Notes: generated from the letters alone by a model not told the origin. Positions 1-6,626 are shown, counted from the first letter of the stretch. The stretch: 11,542 bases of DNA from JAAYZQ01 sp034428935 (GCA_034428935.1 DAOUHB010000242.1:1-11542); one strand, 5' to 3'. A program made the numbers and translations.

Positions 1-1101
1 CCGGTGTTCGAGGCCTACCAGCAGTGGCAGTTGGAGCTGGAGCGGCAGCCGGTCGAGTTCCTGGGGCGGCGCTTTGGCGGGCTGCTGCGTGAGGCCCGCG
101 AGGCCCTGGCCGCTGTCGTCGGCGCCCGAGCCGACGATCTGGTCTACGTGCCCAACGCGACCACCGGCCTGAACGCGGTTGCCCGATCGCTGCGCCTGGC
201 GCCTGGAGACGAGGTGCTGACCACCAACCACGAGTACGGTGCCCTGGATCGCACCTGGCGCTTTGTGTGCGCCCGGCGGGGGGCCACCTACGTCAACCGG
301 CCGTTGCCGCTGCCCATCTCGTCGGCGGACGAGGTGATAGAACAACTCTGGGCAGGCGTCACGGAGCGCACCCGGGTGCTGTTCCTGAGCCACATCACTT
401 CACCCACGGCGTTGATCTTGCCCGTGCAGGAGCTGGTGCGTCGTGCCCGGGCAGTAGGCATCATCACCATCGTCGACGGCGCCCACGTGCCGGGGCAGAT
501 CCCCCTCAACCTGGAAGCCCTGGGGGCCGACTTCTATGCCGGCAACTGCCACAAGTGGCTGAACAGCCCCAAGGGCAGCGCCTTTCTTTACGCCCGCAAG
601 GAGGTACAGCCGCTGGTGGAGCCCCTCGTGGTCAGTTGGGGCTGGCAGCCGGAAAGCAGCACGCTGCTGTCGTTGGACAGCAACGGCTCTTCGCCCTTTG
701 TCCTGCAACACGAATGGCAGGGAACCCGCGACATTGCCGCCTATCTTTCCGTGCCGGCAGCCATCGAGTTCGAGGCCGTGCACGACTGGCCGCAGGTGCG
801 GCAGGAGTGCCACGAGCTGGCGCGCTACGCCCGGCAAGCCATAGGCGAGCTGACGGGGTTGGAACAAATCTGTCCCGACTCGCCGGAGTGGTACGCGCAG
901 ATGGCGACGATCCCGCTGCCGGCGTGCGATGCGGAGGAGCTAAAGCGGCGCCTCTACGACGAGTACCGCGTCGAGGTGCCGATTATCGAGTGGAACAGCC
1001 GGCAGTTCCTACGGGTGTCGGTGCAGGCGTATAATGCCAAAGGGGACCTGGATGCCCTCATATCAGCCCTGGCTGCTCTATTGCCGCAGGTTGCTTGCTA
1101 G
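1..1101 (+). CDS. Class V PLP-dependent aminotransferase / isopenicillin-N-epimerase-like protein (5' truncated)
   Basis: PLP fold-type I enzyme related to isopenicillin N epimerase and cysteine desulfurases. Counting the GTG codon at position 4 as residue 1, the cofactor site is visible: VDGAH (D158, H161) for the pyridine nitrogen and ring, and NCHKW with K184 as the Schiff-base lysine. GTRD follows at 240-243. The C-terminal small domain ends RFL-type (QFLRVSVQAYN), as is usual in this group. The frame is open to base 1 (CCG, Pro). Family members normally begin with a glycine-rich stretch before a P-V-F-E-A-Y-like segment, so about 20-35 residues are probably missing off the window; the GTG at 4 should not be taken as the start. 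The true substrate cannot be told; many bacterial members are annotated as epimerases without proof. It converges with the minus-strand methyltransferase operon. Confidence 0.85.
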   Translation, partial: PVFEAYQQWQLELERQPVEFLGRRFGGLLREAREALAAVVGARADDLVYVPNATTGLNAVARSLRLAPGDEVLTTNHEYGALDRTWRFVCARRGATYVNRPLPLPISSADEVIEQLWAGVTERTRVLFLSHITSPTALILPVQELVRRARAVGIITIVDGAHVPGQIPLNLEALGADFYAGNCHKWLNSPKGSAFLYARKEVQPLVEPLVVSWGWQPESSTLLSLDSNGSSPFVLQHEWQGTRDIAAYLSVPAAIEFEAVHDWPQVRQECHELARYARQAIGELTGLEQICPDSPEWYAQMATIPLPACDAEELKRRLYDEYRVEVPIIEWNSRQFLRVSVQAYNAKGDLDALISALAALLPQVAC

Positions 1102-1124
1102 TGGAGGTACCCATCATCGAGTGG
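1101..1124 (+). pseudogene. Remnant: second copy of the aminotransferase VEVPIIEW segment
   Basis: Read from base 1101, these 24 bases encode VEVPIIEW, the same eight residues encoded at 970-993 inside the aminotransferase. The two DNA copies differ at only four positions, and all four are third codon positions (synonymous). That pattern suggests descent from a homologous coding gene rather than a recent slip duplication. It lies in a different frame from the aminotransferase and starts at the last base of its stop codon. Similarity stops at the tryptophan codon, where a G8 run begins (1123-1130). Most likely the tail of a lost paralogue; the short length leaves room for doubt. Confidence 0.4.
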
Positions 1125-1248
1125 GGGGGGCCGTGCAGGGGTTTAACATGCGAATATGGGAGACGAACAGACCACGTATCCGGTCCAGGGTTCTGTCGAA
1201 TTCTTTCGTGAGCTTGCGCTCCCGCGAGATGTAATAACCGGCGTCCAT
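1114..1248 (-). CDS. Small ORF, probable 5' stump of a fourth operon gene (44 aa)
   Basis: Minus-strand ATG at 1248 opens 44 codons, beginning MDAGYYISRERKLTKEFD and ending at a TGA at 1114-1116. It lies 18 nt downstream of the ICMT-like gene on the same strand and has a GAGG six bases before the ATG, so it looks like the next cistron of that operon. The first 36 residues (charged, helix-prone, with a natural residue mix) look like a real protein N-terminus. The last residues (PCTAPPTR) come from the G8/C8 tract and the aminotransferase-remnant DNA, and look like read-through into foreign sequence. I do not recognise the family. Reading: a gene truncated by a deletion or rearrangement near 1125-1140; the alternative is a genuine small protein or a chance ORF. 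Confidence 0.4.
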   Translation of the reverse strand: MDAGYYISRERKLTKEFDRTLDRIRGLFVSHIRMLNPCTAPPTR

Positions 1249-1266
1249 CGTCAACCTCGGCTCTGT

Positions 1267-1920
1267 TCAGAAAACGTACGGAACCAATCGCCAGGGTACC
1301 TGCTGCCTGTAGCGTTCATAATCCTCTCCGAACGCGGCGGCGAGCATCGCTTCTTCGCTCTGGATGCGCCGCACGATGAGCGGCACGACGAACAGGGCCA
1401 GGCCCAGGCCCGCCAGGCTGCTCAAAGACAGGCCGATGCCTATCAGGCACAGCAGGTTGCTCAGATAGCCCGGGTGGCGCACGAAGCGGTAGGCGCCCCT
1501 GGTAACCAGCCTGTGTCCCGCCTGGATGCCCAGCCGCGAGGTGTACAGGCCGTGCAGGGCGCGAAAGGCCGCTGCTTGCAGGAGGATGCCCGCTGCAAAG
1601 ACGCCCAGACCCAGCCAGGCCAGTGGACCGTCGCGCGGGATGGGACCGGAAAGGTGAGCGTACTCCCAGGGCGGCAGCACGATGAGACCGACGAGGGCAA
1701 CGATGCCGAGCGCCAGGATCAGGCGCTGGCTGCGGTCGTAGGTCGAGGGCACGCCGCGCTGCCGTCCGATGGCGATGAGTAGCCACCATAGGCTCCACAG
1801 AGTCAAGTAGCTCACGCCAACCGGCCGGCGTACAAAGGCCCATCCGCCACCCACGAGGACGATGACGACGCAGCAGGCGAGGGCAAAGAAGAGCAGGCCA
1901 ACCAGCCTCACCACGCTCAT
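1267..1920 (-). CDS. ICMT/PEMT-like membrane methyltransferase
   Basis: 217-residue integral membrane protein with the signature of the isoprenylcysteine carboxyl methyltransferase / phospholipid methyltransferase fold, which uses SAM within the membrane. Hydrophobic segments lie near residues 5-30, 36-52, 66-83, 99-118 and 155-184. The SAM-binding hallmark is HRLVTRGAYRFVRHPGYLS at 136-154 (RHPGY core), followed by the paired acids EE at 189-190 and the closing FGEDYERYRQQVPW stretch at 197-210. All diagnostic residues are present and the length is typical. The ATG at 1920 has a GGGGAGG Shine-Dalgarno with about 5 nt spacing. Bacterial members act on varied lipids or isoprenoids, and the substrate cannot be read from the sequence. 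Third gene of the operon, 108 nt after the soluble-type methyltransferase. Confidence 0.85.
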   Translation of the reverse strand: MSVVRLVGLLFFALACCVVIVLVGGGWAFVRRPVGVSYLTLWSLWWLLIAIGRQRGVPSTYDRSQRLILALGIVALVGLIVLPPWEYAHLSGPIPRDGPLAWLGLGVFAAGILLQAAAFRALHGLYTSRLGIQAGHRLVTRGAYRFVRHPGYLSNLLCLIGIGLSLSSLAGLGLALFVVPLIVRRIQSEEAMLAAAFGEDYERYRQQVPWRLVPYVF

Positions 1921-2028
1921 CGTGACCTCCCCGGCATGGCGCCTGGCTAGGCCTGGCGCCGTGCACGATCGCGCAGCATCTCTCCGAGCATCGGAAACTC
2001 GGCCTGGGCGTGCTCGTCCAGCGCTCGT

Positions 2029-2688
2029 TCACACTCCCTTTCGAAAGTTGGCCGTATAGACCCACAGGTTGCCAAAGCGCTCCTCGAAGCGGAATCCGGC
2101 TGTCTCCACGAGGCGTACCGTCTCGGGCAGAAAGAGATGGTCAGGATCGCTAAACTCCTCACTGATCGACAGCACGCCGCCGGGCCGGAGCACGCGGTGT
2201 AGCTCTATCAGGGCACGATCTGGGTCGGGGATCTCGGGCAGCACCGTGATCAGAAACGCCCGGTCCACACTTTCGTCGTCGAGGGGCAGCTCATGGGCGC
2301 TCGCCACGTAGGTCTCGACGTTGCGAAGGCCCAGCTCCTGCACCCGTCGCTCCACCTGTGCGATCATCTTCGGCTGGATGTCCACGGCGATGAGCCGGCC
2401 GTCGGTGCCCACGCGCTGTGCGGCGTCCACTGTGAACGTCCCTGGCCCTGGCCCAAGTTCCAGCACGCGCTCGCCCGGGCGGATCCCGATCCGATCCACG
2501 ATGGGGCGCATGTAGCGCTTGCGCATCGGGTTGTCCACCAGCCACGACACGGCTGCCGGGCAGGGCGAGCGGTAGCCCAATCTGGCCGCCAGCCGCGAGA
2601 TCAGCTTGAGGGGAAAGAGCCAAAAGAACGCCAGCCCCGCGACGGCGCCCAGGGCGACGCCCAACCACCTCCACGCTCGCTTGTTCAT
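2029..2688 (-). CDS. Class I SAM-dependent methyltransferase with N-terminal membrane anchor
   Basis: 219 residues. A hydrophobic segment at about 6-30 after MNKR suggests an inner-membrane anchor with the catalytic domain behind it. Rossmann-type SAM motifs are complete: motif I VLELGPGPG at 75-83, acidic residue D103 in AVDIQ, post-motif ELPLDDESVD at about 133-142, and the VLRPGG motif at 166-171 (Methyltransf_11/25-type). This resembles phospholipid or small-molecule C/N/O-methyltransferases; the substrate is unknown. The ATG at 2688 overlaps the TGA of the upstream regulator (ATGA, 4 bp), implying translational coupling, with GGGAG about 7 nt before it. An open +1 frame after the stop suggests the C-terminus may once have been longer (see finding). 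Its pairing with an ICMT-like enzyme suggests sequential methylations on a lipid-like substrate, which is inference. Confidence 0.87.
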   Translation of the reverse strand: MNKRAWRWLGVALGAVAGLAFFWLFPLKLISRLAARLGYRSPCPAAVSWLVDNPMRKRYMRPIVDRIGIRPGERVLELGPGPGTFTVDAAQRVGTDGRLIAVDIQPKMIAQVERRVQELGLRNVETYVASAHELPLDDESVDRAFLITVLPEIPDPDRALIELHRVLRPGGVLSISEEFSDPDHLFLPETVRLVETAGFRFEERFGNLWVYTANFRKGV

Positions 2689-3155
2689 CGTTTGTCTCCC
2701 GTGGGTTTGCTCTCCACCCGCTCCAAGAGCGCGGGCAGCTCCTCTTCGATGAGTGAAAAGATGTCGTGTGCCTCCTGCAGCCGGTCATCCGCCATGCCCT
2801 GGCGTTCCTGGAGCAGCTCCAGCCCTTGCTCCGCAATGTCGTGGAGCGATGCCCACAGCTTGAGGCGCTGGCGGATAAAGACGGTCCAGCCTCCGGGCTT
2901 GAAACGGAAAGAGACTTGCCTGGGTAGTGGCGAGGCGACGCGCTCGATCAACCCCATCTCTGTCAGCAAGCGCGTGTTGGTGCTGACAGAGCTCTTGCTC
3001 GCTTGCAAGATCTCGCACAGGTCGGTGAGGGACTGCTCTGGCGGGTCGCTGATCAGGAGTACGCCGAGCACGCGCCCCGCCATTCGCGGCAGTCCCATCT
3101 GCTCAAAGTAGAGGCTGATGTCTTTGACAAAGTGCTTCTCTTCGTAGTAGCGCAT
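2685..3155 (-). CDS. GbsR/MarR-family transcriptional regulator
   Basis: 156 residues from ATG 3155. A winged helix-turn-helix spans about 24-86, with the recognition-helix region SKSSVSTNTRLLTEMGLIE at 53-71 and a wing around 72-86 (RQVSFRFKPGG). A long charged C-terminal helical region (about 92-150) is probably the dimerisation part. The SKSSVS...L...GLIE pattern is that of GbsR-like MarR proteins, usually repressors. Start choice: the frame is open to a GTG at 3185, but that would sit almost at the predicted transcription start, whereas the ATG at 3155 has an AGGAGG 10 nt upstream. First gene of the operon, overlapping the methyltransferase by 4 bp. Direct repeats inside its own promoter make autorepression plausible. 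The effector is unknown. Confidence 0.85.
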   Translation of the reverse strand: MRYYEEKHFVKDISLYFEQMGLPRMAGRVLGVLLISDPPEQSLTDLCEILQASKSSVSTNTRLLTEMGLIERVASPLPRQVSFRFKPGGWTVFIRQRLKLWASLHDIAEQGLELLQERQGMADDRLQEAHDIFSLIEEELPALLERVESKPTGDKR

Positions 3156-3194
3156 GGTTGGTGCCCCTCCTGTTGCTCGTTCCACAGTGGTAAG

Positions 3195-3223
3195 AGTATA
3201 CTTCGTTCTTAACGTTCTGTCAA
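3195..3223 (-). promoter_or_regulatory. Sigma-70 promoter of the regulator-methyltransferase operon, with possible operator
   Basis: On the minus strand TTGACA (3223-3218) and TATACT (3200-3195) are separated by exactly 17 bp, giving 11 of 12 consensus bases. The predicted transcription start is near 3188, about 33 nt before the ATG at 3155. The spacer holds a direct repeat, AGAACGTTA then AGAACGAAG, with a 9-bp period, a plausible binding site for the encoded regulator. Confidence 0.8.
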
Positions 3224-3466
3224 TATTGAATGATAAGAATGTACGGCTCCTGGTGGTAGGAATTGAGAACGAGTCGCAGCGCAGCCAGCGGTTTGGGCCG
3301 GTATACCGCGTTGATCAGCCGCCGCGGCGCGACGATCACTTTACGCTCCGCTTGTGCTCGACGGGGTCCCGTGCCCCCGCAGTGGTGCGTCTGAGAGTAT
3401 GCACCATCCTGGAACATTGCACCAAGCAGGACACCCCAGGGCCCTCAAATGCAGAAAGTCGCATGA
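3224..3466. other. Intergenic stretch between divergent promoters, no gene seen
   Basis: About 240 bp between the minus-strand operon promoter and the plus-strand promoter at 3467. No ORF with a ribosome binding site, no recognisable RNA and no repeat shared with the rest of the window was found. The base composition is similar to the coding DNA. Confidence 0.5.
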
Positions 3467-3495
3467 TTGACAAGGGCACGACATTGCCTTATAAT
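3467..3495 (+). promoter_or_regulatory. Perfect-consensus sigma-70 promoter facing the repeat pair
   Basis: TTGACA (3467-3472) and TATAAT (3490-3495) with a 17-bp spacer: all 12 consensus bases at optimal spacing. Transcription would start near 3502, at the very edge of the first 87-bp repeat (3504). It points toward the solute-binding-protein gene, leaving a leader of about 560 nt, or it drives a short non-coding transcript made of the repeats. Confidence 0.75.
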
Positions 3496-3503
3496 GGTTC
3501 TAG

Positions 3504-3590
3504 CAGGTTGTCGGAGAGGTGTGTGTACGTTCGTAGTGGGCGATTTATCGCCCAAGAACCGCGCTGAAGCGCGCACTACGAACGGGCTCT
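3504..3590 (-). repeat. Structured intergenic repeat, copy 1 (87 bp, identical to 3645-3731)
   Basis: Perfect copy of 3645-3731. Internal structure: outer arms GTTCGTAGTG (3529-3538) and CACTACGAAC (3574-3583), 10 bp; hairpin A GGCGAT/ATCGCC (3539-3544, 3547-3552); hairpin B CGCGC-TGAA-GCGCG (3560-3573). The RNA or single strand would fold as a three-way junction. The minus strand matches the order of elements in the array at 11.1-11.5 kb (CTTCAG hairpin first, then the ATAAAT/ATGAAT hairpin), so I assign minus orientation. The first 25 bp (CAGGTTGTCGGAGAGG...) lie outside the stem. Confidence 0.9.
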
Positions 3591-3644
3591 TTAGCTACCT
3601 ATCACTTTGGTGCATAAGGTGCAAACCGTAACTTGAGAGACTGA

Positions 3645-3731
3645 CAGGTTGTCGGAGAGGTGTGTGTACGTTCGTAGTGGGCGATTTATCGCCCAAGAAC
3701 CGCGCTGAAGCGCGCACTACGAACGGGCTCT
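3645..3731 (-). repeat. Structured intergenic repeat, copy 2 (87 bp)
   Basis: Identical over all 87 bases to the copy 141 bp upstream; identity stops sharply at both ends. Outer arms are at 3670-3679 and 3715-3724, with the two inner hairpins between them. The 54 bp separating the copies (3591-3644) are unrelated to the repeat. Perfect identity in non-coding DNA means recent duplication or gene conversion. Confidence 0.9.
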
Positions 3732-4064
3732 CCGATAGGCTCCTAGGGACAACCAATTGCTTGCGCGTTTTCTGTGCACTTGTCTGGGGAGTTCTCCAAT
3801 TCGCTTCGGCACGCAAATGGCGCATCCTCCCGGTGAGGCTGTTTTGAGAGGCGATAGCACAAAAGAATGGCTCCCGGTCGATCATCGTCTGTCCAGTACA
3901 CTTTCCGTAGAGCCGGATTGCCCGGGCGCGCCCGGTTGTCCCGTCGAGGAGCAGCGATCGGGCAGAAAGGAGGCATGGAGCGACCAGGATGAGAGTCAGC
4001 CATTAGCCGTGGCCCATCGTGGGGCCTGATGAGGCTGCCGTGATGCAACCCAAAGGAGGCACAG
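3732..4064 (+). other. Leader region of the solute-binding-protein gene
   Basis: 333 bp without a supportable gene. It contains a 14-bp GC palindrome (CCGGGCGCGCCCGG, 3922-3935), a hairpin GGCCC-loop-GGGCC (4011-4026) about 40 nt before the start codon, and two copies of AAAGGAGGCA (3966-3975 and 4052-4061). The second copy is the Shine-Dalgarno of the solute-binding protein. The first precedes an ATG at 3975 that gives only MERPG before a stop, with a spacing too short for good initiation. I tried to match known riboswitch cores and recognised none. Confidence 0.5.
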
Positions 4065-6587
4065 ATGCACACCCGAAGGCTCTTGACCCTTGTAACGCTC
4101 GCAATTCTTCTGACCCTTGGCGTTTTTCCCCGGCCCTCCACGGCCGGCCAGGCTGTCGGACCGGAACAACCACCCCGGCAAGGGGCCTGGTTGGATTCGG
4201 TGGTCTTCACACAGGCGAGCCCCGGTGAAGCATTTACCCGATTACAGGCCGGCGAGTTGGACCTGTACGCCAGCACCCTGGACAATCCGGCTCTCTTCCA
4301 GGCTGTGTTGGAGGACCCAACCCTGGCGCTTGGCGAGTTCTATGGCTCCTACGATGAGCTGACGTTCAACCCCAGCGGGCCGACCTTTCACGACGGCCGG
4401 CTGAACCCCTTCTCCAGCGCGGCTATCCGCGAGGCGGTCAACTGGCTAATCGACCGTGAGTACATCGCCCATACAATCCTGGGAGGCCTCGCCTCGCCCC
4501 GTTGGACGATTCTGGCTCGGATCATGCCCGACTACACGCGCTATCAGAGCACCCTCGCCGCCCTGGAAGCCGACTACGCATATGACCTGGAACGCGCGCG
4601 GCAGGCCATCGGCGCCGAGATGCTGGCCCTGGGTGCTGTGCTGCAGGATGGCGTGTGGCACCATGGCGGGCAGCCCATCACCTTGATCTTTGTCATCCGC
4701 ATTGAGGATCAGCGCCGCGAGATCGGTACGTACGTCGCCGGGCAGTTGGAGGCCATAGGCTTTCGCGTCGACCGCCGGTACTTGAACCGCACAGAGGCCG
4801 GACATCTGTGGGTGGAGAGCGATCCGGCCGATGGTTTGTGGCACATCTATACCGGGGGCTGGATTACCCAGGTCGTTGACCGCGACTCGGGCGAGGATTT
4901 TTCCTTTTTCTACATGCCCTACGACTATCCCATTCCTCTGCACCACGCCTACACGCCCTCGCCCGGGTTCGCCGATGTCGGGCTTCGCCTGCGCGACAAG
5001 GACTATGGCTCCATGGCCGAGCGGGACCAGTTGTTCGTCCAGGCCCTCGGATTGGCGATGAACGACAGCGGCTCGGGCTCGGTGCGCATCTGGTTGGCAG
5101 ACCACACGAGCTTTGCGCCGCGGCGCGCAAACGTCGCGGTCGTCAACGACCTGGCGGGCGGCATCTACACGGCGATGTGGCCCCATGTGGCGCGCTTCGA
5201 GGACCAGGAAGGTGGCGCGCTGCGCATCGGCCAGCCGGGGCTGTTCGTCGATCCGTGGAACCCCATTGCCGGGAGCAATTGGATCTACGATGGGATGCCC
5301 ATCGAGGGCACGCAGGATTCGGGGTTCCTGTTCGATCCGCACACCGGCCTGGCCCGGCCGCAGCGCGTGGAGAGCGCCGAGGTGGTGGTCAAGGCAGGTC
5401 TGCCCGTGACCAGGACCCTGGACTGGGTGGCCCTGAGTTTCGAGGACCAGATCGTCGTTCCCGACGACGCCTGGGTGGACTGGGATGCGGAAGAGATGCG
5501 TTTCATCACGGCGGCCGAGAAGTACTCCGAGCCGGTGACGGCCAATACCATGAGCACGGTCGCCTACCCCGCCGACCTGTTCACGACGGTGACCTGGCAC
5601 GATGGAAGCCCCCTCGACGTGGCGGATTTCGTGATACGCATGATCATGCAGTTCGACCCAGCCAAGCCGGAGAGCCCCATCTATGACGAGGGCCAGGTCG
5701 CAGAGCTCGAGAGGTTCCTCGAACACTTCAAGGGCGTGCGGATCGAGTCCACCGAGCCGCTGGTGATCACGACCTACGACGACAGTTTCGCCCTGGACGC
5801 CGAGAACATACCGACGGCCTGGTGGCCGAACGATGACCGTGGCCCCGGCGCATGGCACGGCGTCGGCCTGGGGGTGCGCGCCGAAGCCGCGGGAGATCTG
5901 GCATTCTCGGCCGACAAGGCGGGCCAGCTTGGCGTTGAGTGGGCCAACTACCTGGCCGGGCCCAGCCTCGGCATCCTGGCCACGCACCTGAACGCGGCCG
6001 CGGTACAGGGCTACATTCCATACGAGCCGGCGCTGGCGCCATACGTCACCGGCGCCGAGGCGGCCGCCCGGTGGGCCAATCTGCAGGTGTTGTACGCGAC
6101 ACGAGGCCACTTCTGGGTGGGCAGCGGTCCGTTCTACGTGGGAGATGTCCAGTGGGACGTACCCTCGCTGACCCTGGAGCACTTTGACGCGTTCCCAGAT
6201 CCGGCCGGGCGATGGGACGCCCTTGCCGAACTGCCGCCGCCCGAGTTGGCCATCAGCTACCCGACGGGTGCGCCGGGCAGCTACCTGAACGTCCTGGGGA
6301 GCGGCTTTCCCGCCGGCGGCACGGCGTCGGTCGCGGTGAACAACCACCTGCTGGCCGACGTGCCGGTTGACGACAGCGGCGAGCTGGCCTTCACCCTGGC
6401 GACGGACGAGGCCGACGAGGGGGAGTACCACGTCCAGGTGCGGGTCAACCCGGTGGCGGGCGTGCAGTTCGAGTTGGATTCGGCCGAGCCTGCGCGGCCG
6501 CTGGAGGGAGAACTGCCGCTGGTGACGGTCCCCGATGGGCTCATTACCTACTATGTCTACCTGCCGGTTCTCCTGCGGAGCTACTGA
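4065..6587 (+). CDS. Large ABC-transporter family 5 solute-binding protein, orphan, secreted, permuted-looking
   Basis: 840 residues, versus about 500-600 for usual SBP_bac_5 proteins. A signal peptide occupies about 1-28 (MHTRR, hydrophobic core, then STAGQA; no lipobox cysteine). Segment order is unusual. Residues about 40-390 resemble the later half of a family 5 protein (LQAGELDLYA, FNPSGP, AIREAVNWLIDREYI at 120-134, YAYDLERARQ). Residues about 400-720 resemble the beginning (NWIYDGMPI near 405, TWHDGSPLDVADF near 510) and then the GSGPFYVGDV element near 686. Residues about 726-825 form a beta-rich domain (GSYLNVLGSGFPAGG), and the C-terminus is YYVYLPVLLRSY, a probable cell-surface sorting or anchoring tail. 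Start ATG has AAAGGAGG 5 nt upstream. No permease or ATPase genes are adjacent. Ligand unknown; peptide, sugar or metal is possible. Confidence 0.82.
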   Translation: MHTRRLLTLVTLAILLTLGVFPRPSTAGQAVGPEQPPRQGAWLDSVVFTQASPGEAFTRLQAGELDLYASTLDNPALFQAVLEDPTLALGEFYGSYDELTFNPSGPTFHDGRLNPFSSAAIREAVNWLIDREYIAHTILGGLASPRWTILARIMPDYTRYQSTLAALEADYAYDLERARQAIGAEMLALGAVLQDGVWHHGGQPITLIFVIRIEDQRREIGTYVAGQLEAIGFRVDRRYLNRTEAGHLWVESDPADGLWHIYTGGWITQVVDRDSGEDFSFFYMPYDYPIPLHHAYTPSPGFADVGLRLRDKDYGSMAERDQLFVQALGLAMNDSGSGSVRIWLADHTSFAPRRANVAVVNDLAGGIYTAMWPHVARFEDQEGGALRIGQPGLFVDPWNPIAGSNWIYDGMPIEGTQDSGFLFDPHTGLARPQRVESAEVVVKAGLPVTRTLDWVALSFEDQIVVPDDAWVDWDAEEMRFITAAEKYSEPVTANTMSTVAYPADLFTTVTWHDGSPLDVADFVIRMIMQFDPAKPESPIYDEGQVAELERFLEHFKGVRIESTEPLVITTYDDSFALDAENIPTAWWPNDDRGPGAWHGVGLGVRAEAAGDLAFSADKAGQLGVEWANYLAGPSLGILATHLNAAAVQGYIPYEPALAPYVTGAEAAARWANLQVLYATRGHFWVGSGPFYVGDVQWDVPSLTLEHFDAFPDPAGRWDALAELPPPELAISYPTGAPGSYLNVLGSGFPAGGTASVAVNNHLLADVPVDDSGELAFTLATDEADEGEYHVQVRVNPVAGVQFELDSAEPARPLEGELPLVTVPDGLITYYVYLPVLLRSY

Positions 6588-6626
6588 CCTCAAGCCTAAA
6601 AGCTAGCCAAGGCGGGATCTACATCA

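Noticed and set aside
1156..1782. 208-codon plus-strand frame across the ICMT-like gene
   Set aside because: Complement of a protein with clear membrane segments and the RHPGY/EE motif; Gln, Arg and Ala-rich artefact composition.
3156..3185. GTG start at 3185 for the GbsR/MarR-type regulator
   Set aside because: It lies within about 3 nt of the predicted transcription start, while the ATG at 3155 has an AGGAGG at good spacing.
3757..4029. Possible 90-residue protein in the leader of the solute-binding protein
   Set aside because: TTG start without a ribosome binding site, no protein-like motif, and it runs through palindromic GC-rich leader sequence.
3732..4064. Riboswitch (cobalamin, TPP, Moco or c-di-GMP type)
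   Set aside because: Short matches such as GATGAGAGTCAG tempted a cobalamin call, but the conserved core elements and their order are absent; a covariance search with Rfam models would settle it.
4446..6593. 715-codon open frame antisense to the solute-binding protein
   Set aside because: Rich in Arg, His, Gly, Val and Asp as expected from the complement of a GC-rich gene, with no domain motif, and fully overlapped by a protein with a signal peptide, family motifs and a good ribosome binding site.
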